Part shown: positions 13,778 to 21,845 of the stretch, in pieces | How the letters are laid out: each line of letters opens with the position of its first letter | Position numbering within the stretch: the first letter of the stretch is position 1 | Source: a virus | IMG/VR virus record: IMGVR_UViG_3300036791_000712 | Coordinates: 1-33,588 of that record | Length of the DNA stretch: 33,588 bases | Strand: one strand, 5' to 3' | Position numbers and translations under genes: made by a program | Notes under the pieces: generated by a model | The model's database searches: none | What the model was told of the DNA's origin: nothing | Seen by the model: the letters and a program-made list of their open reading frames with translations, nothing else

Positions 13778-14272
13778 ATGCCTGAAGTCATGATCAAGGT
13801 CCGCCTCTTCACATGGTTCCAGGACAATGCCTCAGCGGCAAATCCTGACGAGACCGTCCGCATGGAGAAGATCTCCGTGCTGGGTGAAGTGGTTGACATC
13901 GACGACGATGCCTCGTACCAGCGTGGGCAGGATCTCGATGCCTTCTTCACGGACGAAGAGCGGCAGCAGGTCGAAGACGGAACGTACACCGGCCCAGGGT
14001 ACCAGGGCGTCTACGCCTTCCTGGGGCACAATCCTCCGGAGTCAGTGGTTGAGCCCCTGGAGGGAGAAGGCACGTCCGGCATGACCACCGAAGAGATGGC
14101 TGATCACATCAAGTCCAACAGGCTCACCGTCGAGGAGACGGTAGCACTCGCGGGCGACGATGCGGACAGCATCAACAAGGTGCTTGACGCCGAAAACATC
14201 GCGACCGACAACGACCCCCGCAAGGGAGTCGAAGCGGCGCTCGAAGCGAAGCTCGCGGCTGCTCAGTCGTAG
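13778..14272 (+). CDS. Unknown head-associated protein, 164 aa
   Basis: ATG behind AGGAGGTGGGAA. Acidic. The N-terminal part (MIKVRLFTWFQDNASAANPD) looks beta-rich, and EVVDIDDDASYQRGQDLDAF is a short domain seen in proteins encoded next to capsid genes. The C-terminal third (TTEEMADHIKSNRLTVEETV) is helical and resembles a small Rho-N/HeH-like helix-extended fold. Probably a connector or head accessory; not assigned to a family. Confidence 0.72.
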   Translation: MPEVMIKVRLFTWFQDNASAANPDETVRMEKISVLGEVVDIDDDASYQRGQDLDAFFTDEERQQVEDGTYTGPGYQGVYAFLGHNPPESVVEPLEGEGTSGMTTEEMADHIKSNRLTVEETVALAGDDADSINKVLDAENIATDNDPRKGVEAALEAKLAAAQS

Positions 14273-14282
14273 GAGGTGAGGG

Positions 14283-14735
14283 GTGCCGGCATCGGATTAC
14301 ACACCAACTCTTGACCAGGTGGCAGCGCACATCATGGCCAGAACGGTCAACCAGTATGGCGTCCGCCAAGGCACCTTCACTCCTGACACCACACCAACTG
14401 ATACGGAAGCCACAGCCATCATCGCTGAGACCATGAATGAGATCGCAGACATCGTCGGCGACGATATCCCTGACTTCTTCTGGGATGACGCCTCTAGCGT
14501 GGCTGCGATCAAGGTGGCTTCCCAGATCGAGCTTTCCTTCTACCCAGAACAGGTACAGACCAACCGCAGCCCGTACGACAGGCTGTTGGCGAAGTACGAA
14601 GAGGCCATGGTCAATCTCGCCAAGCAGGTAGCTGGTGCAGACGACAGCAGCACTGGTGCCGTCGTCTCAGGGCCGTCGGCCACCCCGCAGTGGTCATACC
14701 CGCAGGATGGCGGCTGGCTAAGCAGGGTGTGGTGA
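14283..14735 (+). CDS. Head-tail connector protein (adaptor, Mu gp36-like)
   Basis: GTG start behind AGGAGGTGAGG. The 150-aa, mostly helical product (DYTPTLDQVAAHIMARTVNQ; then ATAIIAETMNEIADIVGDDI; then KVASQIELSFYPEQVQ) follows the pattern of adaptor proteins that bind below the portal. Its place after the capsid gene and before the gpG-like gene matches the Mu-like layout. The stop overlaps the next start (TGATG). Confidence 0.68.
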   Translation: MPASDYTPTLDQVAAHIMARTVNQYGVRQGTFTPDTTPTDTEATAIIAETMNEIADIVGDDIPDFFWDDASSVAAIKVASQIELSFYPEQVQTNRSPYDRLLAKYEEAMVNLAKQVAGADDSSTGAVVSGPSATPQWSYPQDGGWLSRVW

Positions 14736-15187
14736 TGGAGTATTTCCTGGAAGCATTCGGGTTCAAGGAGATGCAGACACGCTTCACGAGAATGGGCATG
14801 GCTGCCATCGACGCAGAGCCGGCAATGGTCACGATCCTACACCGGATGATGGAAATCATCGACGCGACATTCGAGAGTCAGGGTAGGCGTGGCGGCGGCT
14901 CCTGGAAACATGACACACAGGAATGGCTCGAAAGGAAGCAGCGTCTTGGTCTTGACCCCCGCATCGGACATGCTACGCTCGCGTTGCGGAACTCTCTGAC
15001 CAAAGAGGGTGAACCGGGTGGGGATCACGAGACAGGGCCGAACTTCGCAAGGGTCGGGTCATTCTTGCCGTACGCAGAAACGCAGCAGTACAATCGCCCG
15101 TTCATCAAGCTCATGAAAAGTGATCGGGCGGAACTACGTGACATCGTTCGTCGGTATCTGATCGCAGCCTGGAGGACGGCGGTATGA
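14735..15187 (+). CDS. Virion morphogenesis protein (Mu gpG / neck-like)
   Basis: 150 aa, starting at the ATG inside TGATG; an upstream in-frame GTG lies inside the previous gene and is not used. A long helix (FKEMQTRFTRMGMAAIDAEP) is followed by RRGGGSWKHDTQEWLERKQR, LTKEGEPGG and FLPYAETQQYNRPFIKLMKS. The order "helix, SW-x-x, loop, Y-A-x-x-Q-F-G/N-R-P" is that of phage virion morphogenesis/tail completion proteins. It overlaps the next gene by ATGA. Confidence 0.75.
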   Translation: MEYFLEAFGFKEMQTRFTRMGMAAIDAEPAMVTILHRMMEIIDATFESQGRRGGGSWKHDTQEWLERKQRLGLDPRIGHATLALRNSLTKEGEPGGDHETGPNFARVGSFLPYAETQQYNRPFIKLMKSDRAELRDIVRRYLIAAWRTAV

Positions 15188-15822
15188 GCTCTCTCTTCGA
15201 CACCATCATGGTTGCCGATGACCTTGAGAGTGCTGTCGTGTCAAACCTCGAGGACTGGTTCCCGGTCTACATCAGAGAGATTGAGCTTCAGTCTCCTGCT
15301 GCTCCTGACCCAAGGAACATCCCCGCTGACTCCCTGCCCCTGCCGCGCTCGTACCTAACGGCAGATCAGATCGATAGGGACGCAGCAAATCAGCTACCGA
15401 GCATCGTGGTTGTCAGCCCTGGCTTGAGTAGTAGGGCTGCCCCACAACAGGAAGGTGACGGTTCCTTCAACGTTGCCTTCAGCATCGCGGTGGGTGTCTT
15501 CGTTTCTTCAGATACACGGAAGCATACCATCCGCCTTGTGAGGCTGTACACGGCTATCGTCCGCGCGATCATGATCCAGAAGCAATCCCTGGGCGGAATG
15601 GGCGCAGGTACTTACTGGCTCGATGAAAGCTACGATGACAGCTTCACCTTCATGGACGATCAGACCATCAGCGCCGGACAGGTCATCTTTGAGATCTGGG
15701 TCGGTCAGGTACTCAACCGCTACGGTGGACCAAATCCGCCGCCTGATCCTGCTACCCAGCCGGGCAGCAACTGGCCAGAGGCTGAGACTGTGATCGTAGA
15801 AGTAATGCCCAAGGAGAGCTAG
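15184..15822 (+). CDS. Tail terminator-like protein (Mu gp37 position)
   Basis: 212 aa. The N-terminal helix, DLESAVVSNLEDWFPVYIRE, is followed by a beta-alpha core (FNVAFSIAVGVFVSSDTRKH; TIRLVRLYTAIVRAIMIQKQ; QVIFEIWVGQVLNRYGG) typical of tail terminator folds that cap the tube and join it to the neck. It ends with a Pro-rich stretch and VIVEVMPKES. Placement just before the small gp38-like gene and the sheath supports this. No direct family proof. Confidence 0.7.
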   Translation: MSSLFDTIMVADDLESAVVSNLEDWFPVYIREIELQSPAAPDPRNIPADSLPLPRSYLTADQIDRDAANQLPSIVVVSPGLSSRAAPQQEGDGSFNVAFSIAVGVFVSSDTRKHTIRLVRLYTAIVRAIMIQKQSLGGMGAGTYWLDESYDDSFTFMDDQTISAGQVIFEIWVGQVLNRYGGPNPPPDPATQPGSNWPEAETVIVEVMPKES

Positions 15823-16017
15823 ATGACGGAATACAAGCACGTCGGCAAGCATGCCGAAGAGCTCGCTGGGGGAGTGATGCTGGGTCCCGGCGAGACGACA
15901 GACCTGAGTGGTGAGCAGGAAAAGGAGAACGAGAGACTCATCAAGGATGGCATCCTCGTTCCTGCGGGCAGCCAGAAGACTGGCTCCAAGAAGAAGGAGG
16001 AGACGTCGAGTGAGTAG
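15823..16017 (+). CDS. Small pre-sheath protein (Mu gp38-position)
   Basis: 64 aa, starting directly after the previous stop. It reads MTEYKHVGKHAEELAGGVML, then GPGETTDLSGEQEKENERLI, and ends with a Lys/Glu tail. A short protein of this kind, with a P-G-E turn and a final lysine-rich tail, regularly precedes the sheath gene in Mu-like tails. Function unknown. It supplies the sheath gene's SD (AAGGAGG) and overlaps it by eight bases. Confidence 0.68.
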   Translation: MTEYKHVGKHAEELAGGVMLGPGETTDLSGEQEKENERLIKDGILVPAGSQKTGSKKKEETSSE

Positions 16018-17458
16018 CACGGCCCTACGGCCTGGCACTCAGGTCATCGTCAAGACGACTCCGAATCCACGAGGCGTCCAGGTTGGCACGGGGATCTGGT
16101 ACATTGCCGGACTCACCGATGCCGGCCCGGTAGGAGAAGTGATCTACATCAACAGCACGGATGATGCGGATCTACTTCTCGGTGGAAGAGTCGCCTACTC
16201 AACCCTGTGGGACGCGCTCGACGCGTACTTCAGGGAAGGTGGGTCAACTGCTGTTGTCAGCCGCGTCGTTGGTCCGGCGTCTGTCACGGCAACTCTGGTC
16301 CTACACGACAACGCAGCGGCACCGTCTCTCGACGTTTCCGGTCTTGGGCCTGGTGCCTACTACGACAACATTCACGTAGCGGTCCTGGCGGGTCTCGCGT
16401 CAGGTTACCGTTTGCAGGTCACGGACCAGAACAGCAACATCCTCGAGACCTCAGCCGATCTTCAGTCACAGACAGACGCTGTGGCCTGGGGACAATTCTC
16501 CAACTACATCTCGATCGCGCTCGGCACCTCAACGCTTCCTCCGGCTGTCGCAGCGCCAGCGCCGCTGGCCGGTGGGGTTGATGACCGTGCGAACATCACC
16601 GACGCGCAGTGGTTGAGTGCTCTGAACGCGCTGGGCAGTGATGCTGGTCCTGGTCAGGTCTCTTGCCCGGGAGCAACGTCAGCAATTCGCCACCAGCAGT
16701 TGCTCGACCACGCTGCCGCCAACAACCGGGTTGCTCTTCTGGACCTGCCCGACTCAGGGTCGGCGGCAACGCTTCTGTCGGCGACGGCTACCGATGGGTT
16801 CAGTCACTACGGTGCGGCGTTTGCACCGTGGATGGTCTGTCCAGGCGTGGTGTCAGGCACGACCCGTACTATCCCGCCCAGCCCGTTTGTGGCCGGCAGG
16901 ATCTGTAAGGTGGACCCGGAGTACGGTGCGGGTACACCGGCAGCAGGAGCGAAGGGCATCCTGGTGTTCCCGACGGCTCTCAGCCAGCCCGGCTGGGACG
17001 ATGTCACCCGGGATCAGCTGAACACCGGCCGCGTCAACGTCATCCGTCAGTTCGGGAACAGCTTCCGGATCTACGGCTGGCGCTCCTACGCGGATCCGGT
17101 CAACGATCCGGACTGGGTCAACCTCGGGGTGCCACGTGTCATCATGTCCATCGTGAGTGACGCCAGTGACATTTCGGAGTTGTACGTCTTCTCGGTCCTG
17201 GATGGAACGGGGCATACGATCGCGGCATTCGGCGGCGCACTGGCTGGCGCAGTTCTGGCGTACTACACGTCAGGCCTGCTCTACGGTAGCTCTCCGACGG
17301 ATGCGTTCAACGTGGATGTCGGCCCGACAGTCAACACACCGGCGAGCCTGGCCAACAACGAGCTCCGGGCAGAGATCTCTGTTCGGTGTTCACCTGATGC
17401 GGAGCTCGTCACGATCACCATCGTGAACGTTCCGATCACGGAGGCGGTGGCACCATGA
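16010..17458 (+). CDS. Contractile tail sheath protein
   Basis: Subunit of the outer tail tube that contracts during infection. The GTG start at 16010 sits about ten bases after AAGGAGG; the longer open frame is a shadow. The 482-aa chain has sheath hallmarks: an N-terminal RPGTQVIVKTTPN, VGTGIWYIAGLTDAGPVGEV, a central variable domain, and a conserved C-terminal half with GILVFPTALSQPGWDDVTRD, NVIRQFGNSFRIYGWRSYAD and a final strand VTITIVNVPITEAVAP that can exchange between subunits. It overlaps the tube gene by ATGA. Confidence 0.9.
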   Translation: MSSTALRPGTQVIVKTTPNPRGVQVGTGIWYIAGLTDAGPVGEVIYINSTDDADLLLGGRVAYSTLWDALDAYFREGGSTAVVSRVVGPASVTATLVLHDNAAAPSLDVSGLGPGAYYDNIHVAVLAGLASGYRLQVTDQNSNILETSADLQSQTDAVAWGQFSNYISIALGTSTLPPAVAAPAPLAGGVDDRANITDAQWLSALNALGSDAGPGQVSCPGATSAIRHQQLLDHAAANNRVALLDLPDSGSAATLLSATATDGFSHYGAAFAPWMVCPGVVSGTTRTIPPSPFVAGRICKVDPEYGAGTPAAGAKGILVFPTALSQPGWDDVTRDQLNTGRVNVIRQFGNSFRIYGWRSYADPVNDPDWVNLGVPRVIMSIVSDASDISELYVFSVLDGTGHTIAAFGGALAGAVLAYYTSGLLYGSSPTDAFNVDVGPTVNTPASLANNELRAEISVRCSPDAELVTITIVNVPITEAVAP

Positions 17459-17916
17459 GTAGCGTCAACCTCCACCCGACCCGTCAGGATACCTGGCTCA
17501 TCAGCGTTCACATCGAGGACGTGAACAGCGGGAACATCCTCGACTACGGCACCTGGGACAAGATGACAGGTGGCGTCAAGCAGGCGTCAGCAACCACCTA
17601 CAGGCCCGGTGGCATGCAGCCGCCGATCTCCTTGGGTGGCGTACCTGTGGTGACCAACGTTGTCGTCTCGCGTAACGCCAGGATGGTACGTGACCTGCAG
17701 AACGTACAGCAGTTGCTCGATGGCGTCGGCAAGGCAGCCATGTCCGTCACGCGCACGCCGTTGGACTTCGACGGTCACCCGCTGCCTGGGGTGCCCGGTA
17801 CGGTCTACAACGGTACGCTCGATCGTGTCACACTTCCGGATATCGACTCGGAAGGTACAGCGGCGGCACTTCTCGAATTCGAGATGGTCGTCGATGGCTA
17901 TCCGTCTCATACATAG
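17455..17916 (+). CDS. Tail tube protein
   Basis: 153 aa, ATGA-coupled to the sheath gene, the normal sheath-tube pair of contractile phages. Beta-rich: MSSVNLHPTRQDTWLISVHI, TWDKMTGGVKQASATTYRPG, a helix around RNARMVRDLQNVQQLLDGVG and the final VTLPDIDSEGTAAALLEFEM strand. This is the tube fold pattern of a small beta sandwich with one helix. It forms the inner conduit for DNA. Confidence 0.85.
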   Translation: MSSVNLHPTRQDTWLISVHIEDVNSGNILDYGTWDKMTGGVKQASATTYRPGGMQPPISLGGVPVVTNVVVSRNARMVRDLQNVQQLLDGVGKAAMSVTRTPLDFDGHPLPGVPGTVYNGTLDRVTLPDIDSEGTAAALLEFEMVVDGYPSHT

Positions 17917-17945
17917 ACGGTGGCCGCAATGGGAGGGAGCACAGA

Positions 17946-18506
17946 ATGACCGATAGCGAATACGAGGTTGCCCCGACTCCGGTCGAGGAAGCCGTTGAGG
18001 AAGAGGAGCAGCCGGACAGCTTGCTGGAGCAGCTGGCGGCCAAGCGTCGTGAGATCTCTGAGACGCGGGAAACAAACGTCCCGGTCCCTGGCTATGACGT
18101 AGAACCGCCACTGCTCCTGATCCGGTACAAACTGCTCGACGGTCAAGACCTCACCAGGATCGGTGAGAAGATTCGCCGGCAAAGCAAGGAGCGGTGGGTT
18201 CGCGCCCTGAATGCAGCCATCGATACTTTCGTTGCTGCCTGCGTTGGCTTCTACGTTGACATGGGGGACGGCGAGCCTGTACCGCTCACCTATCACGGTG
18301 AGCACATCAAAGGCTTCACGCTGGAGCTCGCTGATGCTCTACAGTTCAGGAGTGAACTGCCGGACCCGCCATCGACGCGCAGCATCGTGCTGGCTCTCTT
18401 TGCCAACAACGATGTTGCAATCACCCAGCATTCGTTCATGTTGAACCGCTGGTTCCAGAACACGTCCGTTGATGTCAACCAGGAGTTGCTGGAGGGAAAC
18501 CTCTAA
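17946..18506 (+). CDS. Tail assembly chaperone, short form
   Basis: 186 aa with GGGAGGGAGCACAG before the ATG. An acidic N-terminal tail (EEAVEEEEQPDSLLEQLAAK) leads into a helical domain (YKLLDGQDLTRIGEKIRRQS; ADALQFRSELPDPPS; NNDVAITQHSFMLNRWFQN). It lies between the tube and tape measure genes, where chaperones that coat the tape measure protein are always found. Its 3' end carries the slippery sequence GGGAAAC at 18494-18500, six nucleotides before the TAA, for making the long form. Confidence 0.85.
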   Translation: MTDSEYEVAPTPVEEAVEEEEQPDSLLEQLAAKRREISETRETNVPVPGYDVEPPLLLIRYKLLDGQDLTRIGEKIRRQSKERWVRALNAAIDTFVAACVGFYVDMGDGEPVPLTYHGEHIKGFTLELADALQFRSELPDPPSTRSIVLALFANNDVAITQHSFMLNRWFQNTSVDVNQELLEGNL

Positions 18507-18706
18507 GGCACGACGAGATCGCCGCTGCCGCTGAGATAGCAATCATGCTAGGATACGGAGCCGCTCAACAGTTCTTGCGCGCCAAGACCACAGATGAGCG
18601 GAGCATGATACAGGCCTTGTCTCATGCGGCTAGAGAGGTTGAACGCCAACACGATCTTGAGCGTGCCAACCAGATAGCCAACCAGGTAGGGAAGCTCTTC
18701 GGCTGA
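17946..18706 (+). CDS. Tail assembly chaperone, -1 frameshifted long form
   Basis: Reading G GGA AAC and slipping back one base gives GGG AAA and continues CCT CTA AGG CAC through the -1 frame to the TGA at 18704-18706, adding 68 residues after residue 185 (about 253 aa in all). The extension reads LGYGAAQQFLRAKTTDERSM and ends ANQIANQVGKLFG, helical and without an own start. The arrangement matches lambda G/GT and Mu gp41 and is nearly universal in tailed phages. The extension's stop overlaps the tape measure ATG (TGATG). Confidence 0.85.
18494..18500 (+). promoter_or_regulatory. Slippery heptamer for -1 frameshifting
   Basis: GGGAAAC reads as G GGA AAC in the chaperone frame, a canonical X XXY YYZ site close to lambda's GGGAAAG. 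The zero-frame stop follows six nucleotides later, and the -1 frame stays open for 68 codons up to the next gene. Confidence 0.85.
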
Positions 18707-21096
18707 TGGCGGGCGAAAACGTCCAAGAAGTCCTGGTCATCGCTAAGCTGGCGGGGACCAATGCATTCCTGAGGGACAACGAGAAGCTCGTCGGCGCGAA
18801 CATGCAGCTGGCAGCCTCTACGAGAGAAGCCGGTCTCGCTATGGAGGAGACCGGCAAGCGTGGTCTGATCATGACCCAGATGATGTACACGCTGCGGCGC
18901 GGTGTGTACTTCGGAACTCTGGCTCTTGTCGGCTTCGGGGTTGAAGCCCTTAAGATGGGCTACAATTTCGACACCGCGATGCAGACAGCGACTGTAGCTC
19001 TGCGTCCGTTCTTCAATAGCACACAAGCGCTGAACCGTTCTCTGAATCAGCTCTGGACCATCGCGAAGTATTCGCCGTTCCAGATCAAGGACATGACGCT
19101 GGCGTTCCGAGCGATGTACCCGGCGTTCAGACAGCTGGGTATATCGGCAGATGATACGGTCGGCACCATCAAAGCCCTGGTTGATGCGCTGGCGGTCTCC
19201 GGTAAGACCACTCCGGCTTCTCTGAACCGTGTGAGCGTTGCGCTTCAGCACATGGCCTTTCTGGGGCACGTGACAGGGCAGACCGTTAACCAGCTCGCGC
19301 GTGACGGTATCCCGATCTTCAACATCTTGACCAAGGAGCTCGGTCTAACCGGAGACCAGATCCACCGCATCGGAACGCTGGGCATCCCCTCGATGGTTTT
19401 GCTGAAGGCTTTCCGGCAATACATCGAGACGACACCCGGTTACATGAACGCTGCCTATCGGCAGTCAACCCAGACCCTACACGGTCTCTTCACCACGTTC
19501 AAGGACAACATCTCGCGTTTGTTCGGCGCGCTAGAGATGGGCGGCTTCGGCAGCGTACAGCAGGCGTTCAAAAGGCTAGATGACTTCTTCAATGGATTCT
19601 TCGCCAAGTTCCCGGGGCGCTCTGTTACGATACACCAGTTTGTACAGTATGCGTTTGGCTCGAGTGCTGCTACGCTGGTTGATCACTTCGTAGAGAGCCT
19701 GAAGCTTCTGGTGAGCATCCTTGAGAATCTAGCGAAACAGATCATTCACAACAAGCTGTTGTGGGGAACGTTCTACTTGTTGCTGGCTCTTCTTGTGCCG
19801 CTCTTGAAGCTGGTCAACTGGTTCGTGAAAGATTTTGGGTTCTTGCTCTACATCTTGATCCCGCTGCTGATTGCCTGGAAGATCCAGCAGATGTACGTGA
19901 ACCTCATGATTCAGCGGGCGATCTTCTACGAGGCGGCACAGAAGATCGCTACCAAAGAGCTCACCATCTGGCAGGTGCTACTCAACAAAGAGCTCTTCAC
20001 GTACAAGATTGTGATGTGGGCGGTTACGGGCGCTCAGAAAGCGTACAATGCTGCCCTGATCTTCTACACGGCCATCAGCACAGGCGTTGCGAGAAACGCC
20101 AACGGGACCTTCCGTGCCTTCACGCTGCTTGAGACAATCACCCTCAAACTCAAGTATGCCTTCCTCGCTCTGATGCGCGGAGAGTTTGTCCTGTTCTGGG
20201 GTGAACTGACTACTGCGATCGGCTTGGCCAGAAAGGCTCTCGTAGATTTGGCCACCACGCTCTGGGAGAGAGTGGTCCCTGCAGAGGTAGCGGCATGGAT
20301 CGCCGGGCTTGGCCCGATAGCTTGGATCATCGCTGCGGTCGTGGCGCTGATAGCAGTACTGGTCGTCCTGTACTTCAAGTGGAAAGCGTTCCACGATCTA
20401 GTCAACGCCACAGTCAAGTTCCTGTGGGACCACCCGATCTTGCTTGTCCTTGTCCCGATCGTTGGCTGGATCGTTTTCATCATCAGGATGCTCTGGTACT
20501 TCAAGGCTCAGTGGAAGGAAGTCTGGGACTTCATCGCTGACCAGGCCGAGAAGGTCTGGCACAAGATCACGCAGCAGTGGACATCTTTGAAGCACGACTT
20601 CAACGATCTTGTGCAGTTCATCAAGGACGTCTGGGGCAGTCTGGAGCCTGCTCTCATCTGGCCGTTCAAAGAAATGTGGCGTCGCATCTCGCCGATTATC
20701 AACTGGATCGTCAGCAAGCTCAGCTGGGTCGGACACCATCTTGGCTGGCTCGGCCACATCCCAGGAGAGCACTTTGTCGGCAAGTACCTGCTCGGCCTTG
20801 CAGATGGTGGGACAATGCGGCAGCCCGGTATGGCGCTAGTAGGCGAGCGCGGTCCGGAACTACTGCTGCTGCCGGGAGGGGCCACCGTGCTGCCGCTTCC
20901 CGCCAATACGGTCAACGCAAATCTGGGCGGTGGGCATGCAACTGCTGATCCTCTCAAGCGTGACTTCAGGGCTGGTTACTTTGCAGCCCAGGATGTAGCT
21001 CCGGATAGGCCACTGGTCATTCAACTGATGCTGGACAAGAAGGTGCTCGAGGAGGTGACTGTGACCAGCCTGAACAAGAGGGTGGCGAGACGCTGA
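18706..21096 (+). CDS. Tape measure protein
   Basis: Sets tail length and helps form the channel for DNA entry. At 796 aa it is the longest gene here and sits in the canonical place after the chaperone. Residues about 60-290 form the conserved N-terminal tape measure domain (YNFDTAMQTATVALRPFF; ISADDTVGTIKALVDALAVS; LARDGIPIFNILTKELGL). Hydrophobic spans lie at about 352-393, 532-556 and 577-599, between amphipathic, Trp-rich helices. The C-terminal motif ADGGTMRQPGMALVGERGPE is typical of the family. No lytic domain is present; such domains are in the hub gene instead. ATG in TGATG. Confidence 0.92.
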   Translation: MAGENVQEVLVIAKLAGTNAFLRDNEKLVGANMQLAASTREAGLAMEETGKRGLIMTQMMYTLRRGVYFGTLALVGFGVEALKMGYNFDTAMQTATVALRPFFNSTQALNRSLNQLWTIAKYSPFQIKDMTLAFRAMYPAFRQLGISADDTVGTIKALVDALAVSGKTTPASLNRVSVALQHMAFLGHVTGQTVNQLARDGIPIFNILTKELGLTGDQIHRIGTLGIPSMVLLKAFRQYIETTPGYMNAAYRQSTQTLHGLFTTFKDNISRLFGALEMGGFGSVQQAFKRLDDFFNGFFAKFPGRSVTIHQFVQYAFGSSAATLVDHFVESLKLLVSILENLAKQIIHNKLLWGTFYLLLALLVPLLKLVNWFVKDFGFLLYILIPLLIAWKIQQMYVNLMIQRAIFYEAAQKIATKELTIWQVLLNKELFTYKIVMWAVTGAQKAYNAALIFYTAISTGVARNANGTFRAFTLLETITLKLKYAFLALMRGEFVLFWGELTTAIGLARKALVDLATTLWERVVPAEVAAWIAGLGPIAWIIAAVVALIAVLVVLYFKWKAFHDLVNATVKFLWDHPILLVLVPIVGWIVFIIRMLWYFKAQWKEVWDFIADQAEKVWHKITQQWTSLKHDFNDLVQFIKDVWGSLEPALIWPFKEMWRRISPIINWIVSKLSWVGHHLGWLGHIPGEHFVGKYLLGLADGGTMRQPGMALVGERGPELLLLPGGATVLPLPANTVNANLGGGHATADPLKRDFRAGYFAAQDVAPDRPLVIQLMLDKKVLEEVTVTSLNKRVARR

Positions 21097-21845
21097 TGGC
21101 AACGAAGAAGCCCCACAAGAAAGCCAAGAAAGTTCCGCCCATCAAGAAGCTGCCCGTCGCTCCGTATCATATCAAATTCACAGCACCGGGTTTCAGCGAT
21201 GTGACCGTACTCTTGGACGAGACACCCATTCAGGTCAGCAGTGGCTATGGCGGCTGGACCGTAACCTCGCGCCTACGTCGCACCGGCCTGACGATGTGGA
21301 CCGGCAAGGATCCTTTGCGCATGTCAGTTCCCATACTCTTTGATGGGTATCTCACAGACACCAGTCAAGAGATCCCCATCAGTCGTCTGAGCCGCATGGG
21401 GCTGCCGCCGACGAAAGGTATTAGCGGCGGAGACCCGACGATCGTGCAGATTTCCGGCAACGCTGTGCCGCCAGCCGGGCCAAAGAACTGGGTGATCGAG
21501 AACATCGCGTGGGGGACCAACGTTGTCTGGGACACCGACCAGAATGGCGCGCTCTCGAGGATGCGGCAGGATGCTGTGGTCAACTTGCTCCAGTACGTGG
21601 CCGACGACCTGGTGGCTTTCTCGCGGATCCCCGTTGGGCAGGCTAGTGGGAATCCTTCTAAGCCCGGCACCAAGGGTTACCAGAAGAGCGTCCGGCTCAA
21701 GAAGGGTGAGACCCTGAGGCAGCTTGCCAACCGTGTCTACAAGAGCCCCAAGCCCAACGATTACAGGCTGATCACTGCCGCCAACGGTATCCGCGATCCT
21801 AGGTCAGTCAAGCCTGGTACGCTACTGAGGATCCCCAAGAAGTAA
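21096..21845 (+). CDS. LysM-containing baseplate/tail protein
   Basis: 249 aa. After a Lys-rich N-terminus, residues about 22-190 form a beta-rich domain (IKFTAPGFSDVTVLLDETPI; MSVPILFDGYLTDTSQ). Residues about 196-247 are a LysM-like module (RLKKGETLRQLANRVYKSPK; LITAANGIRDPRSVKPGTLL), here probably for protein or glycan contact at the hub-tube junction. LysM proteins between tape measure and hub are common in contractile tails. TGATG with the tape measure, TAATG with the hub. Confidence 0.82.
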   Translation: MATKKPHKKAKKVPPIKKLPVAPYHIKFTAPGFSDVTVLLDETPIQVSSGYGGWTVTSRLRRTGLTMWTGKDPLRMSVPILFDGYLTDTSQEIPISRLSRMGLPPTKGISGGDPTIVQISGNAVPPAGPKNWVIENIAWGTNVVWDTDQNGALSRMRQDAVVNLLQYVADDLVAFSRIPVGQASGNPSKPGTKGYQKSVRLKKGETLRQLANRVYKSPKPNDYRLITAANGIRDPRSVKPGTLLRIPKK

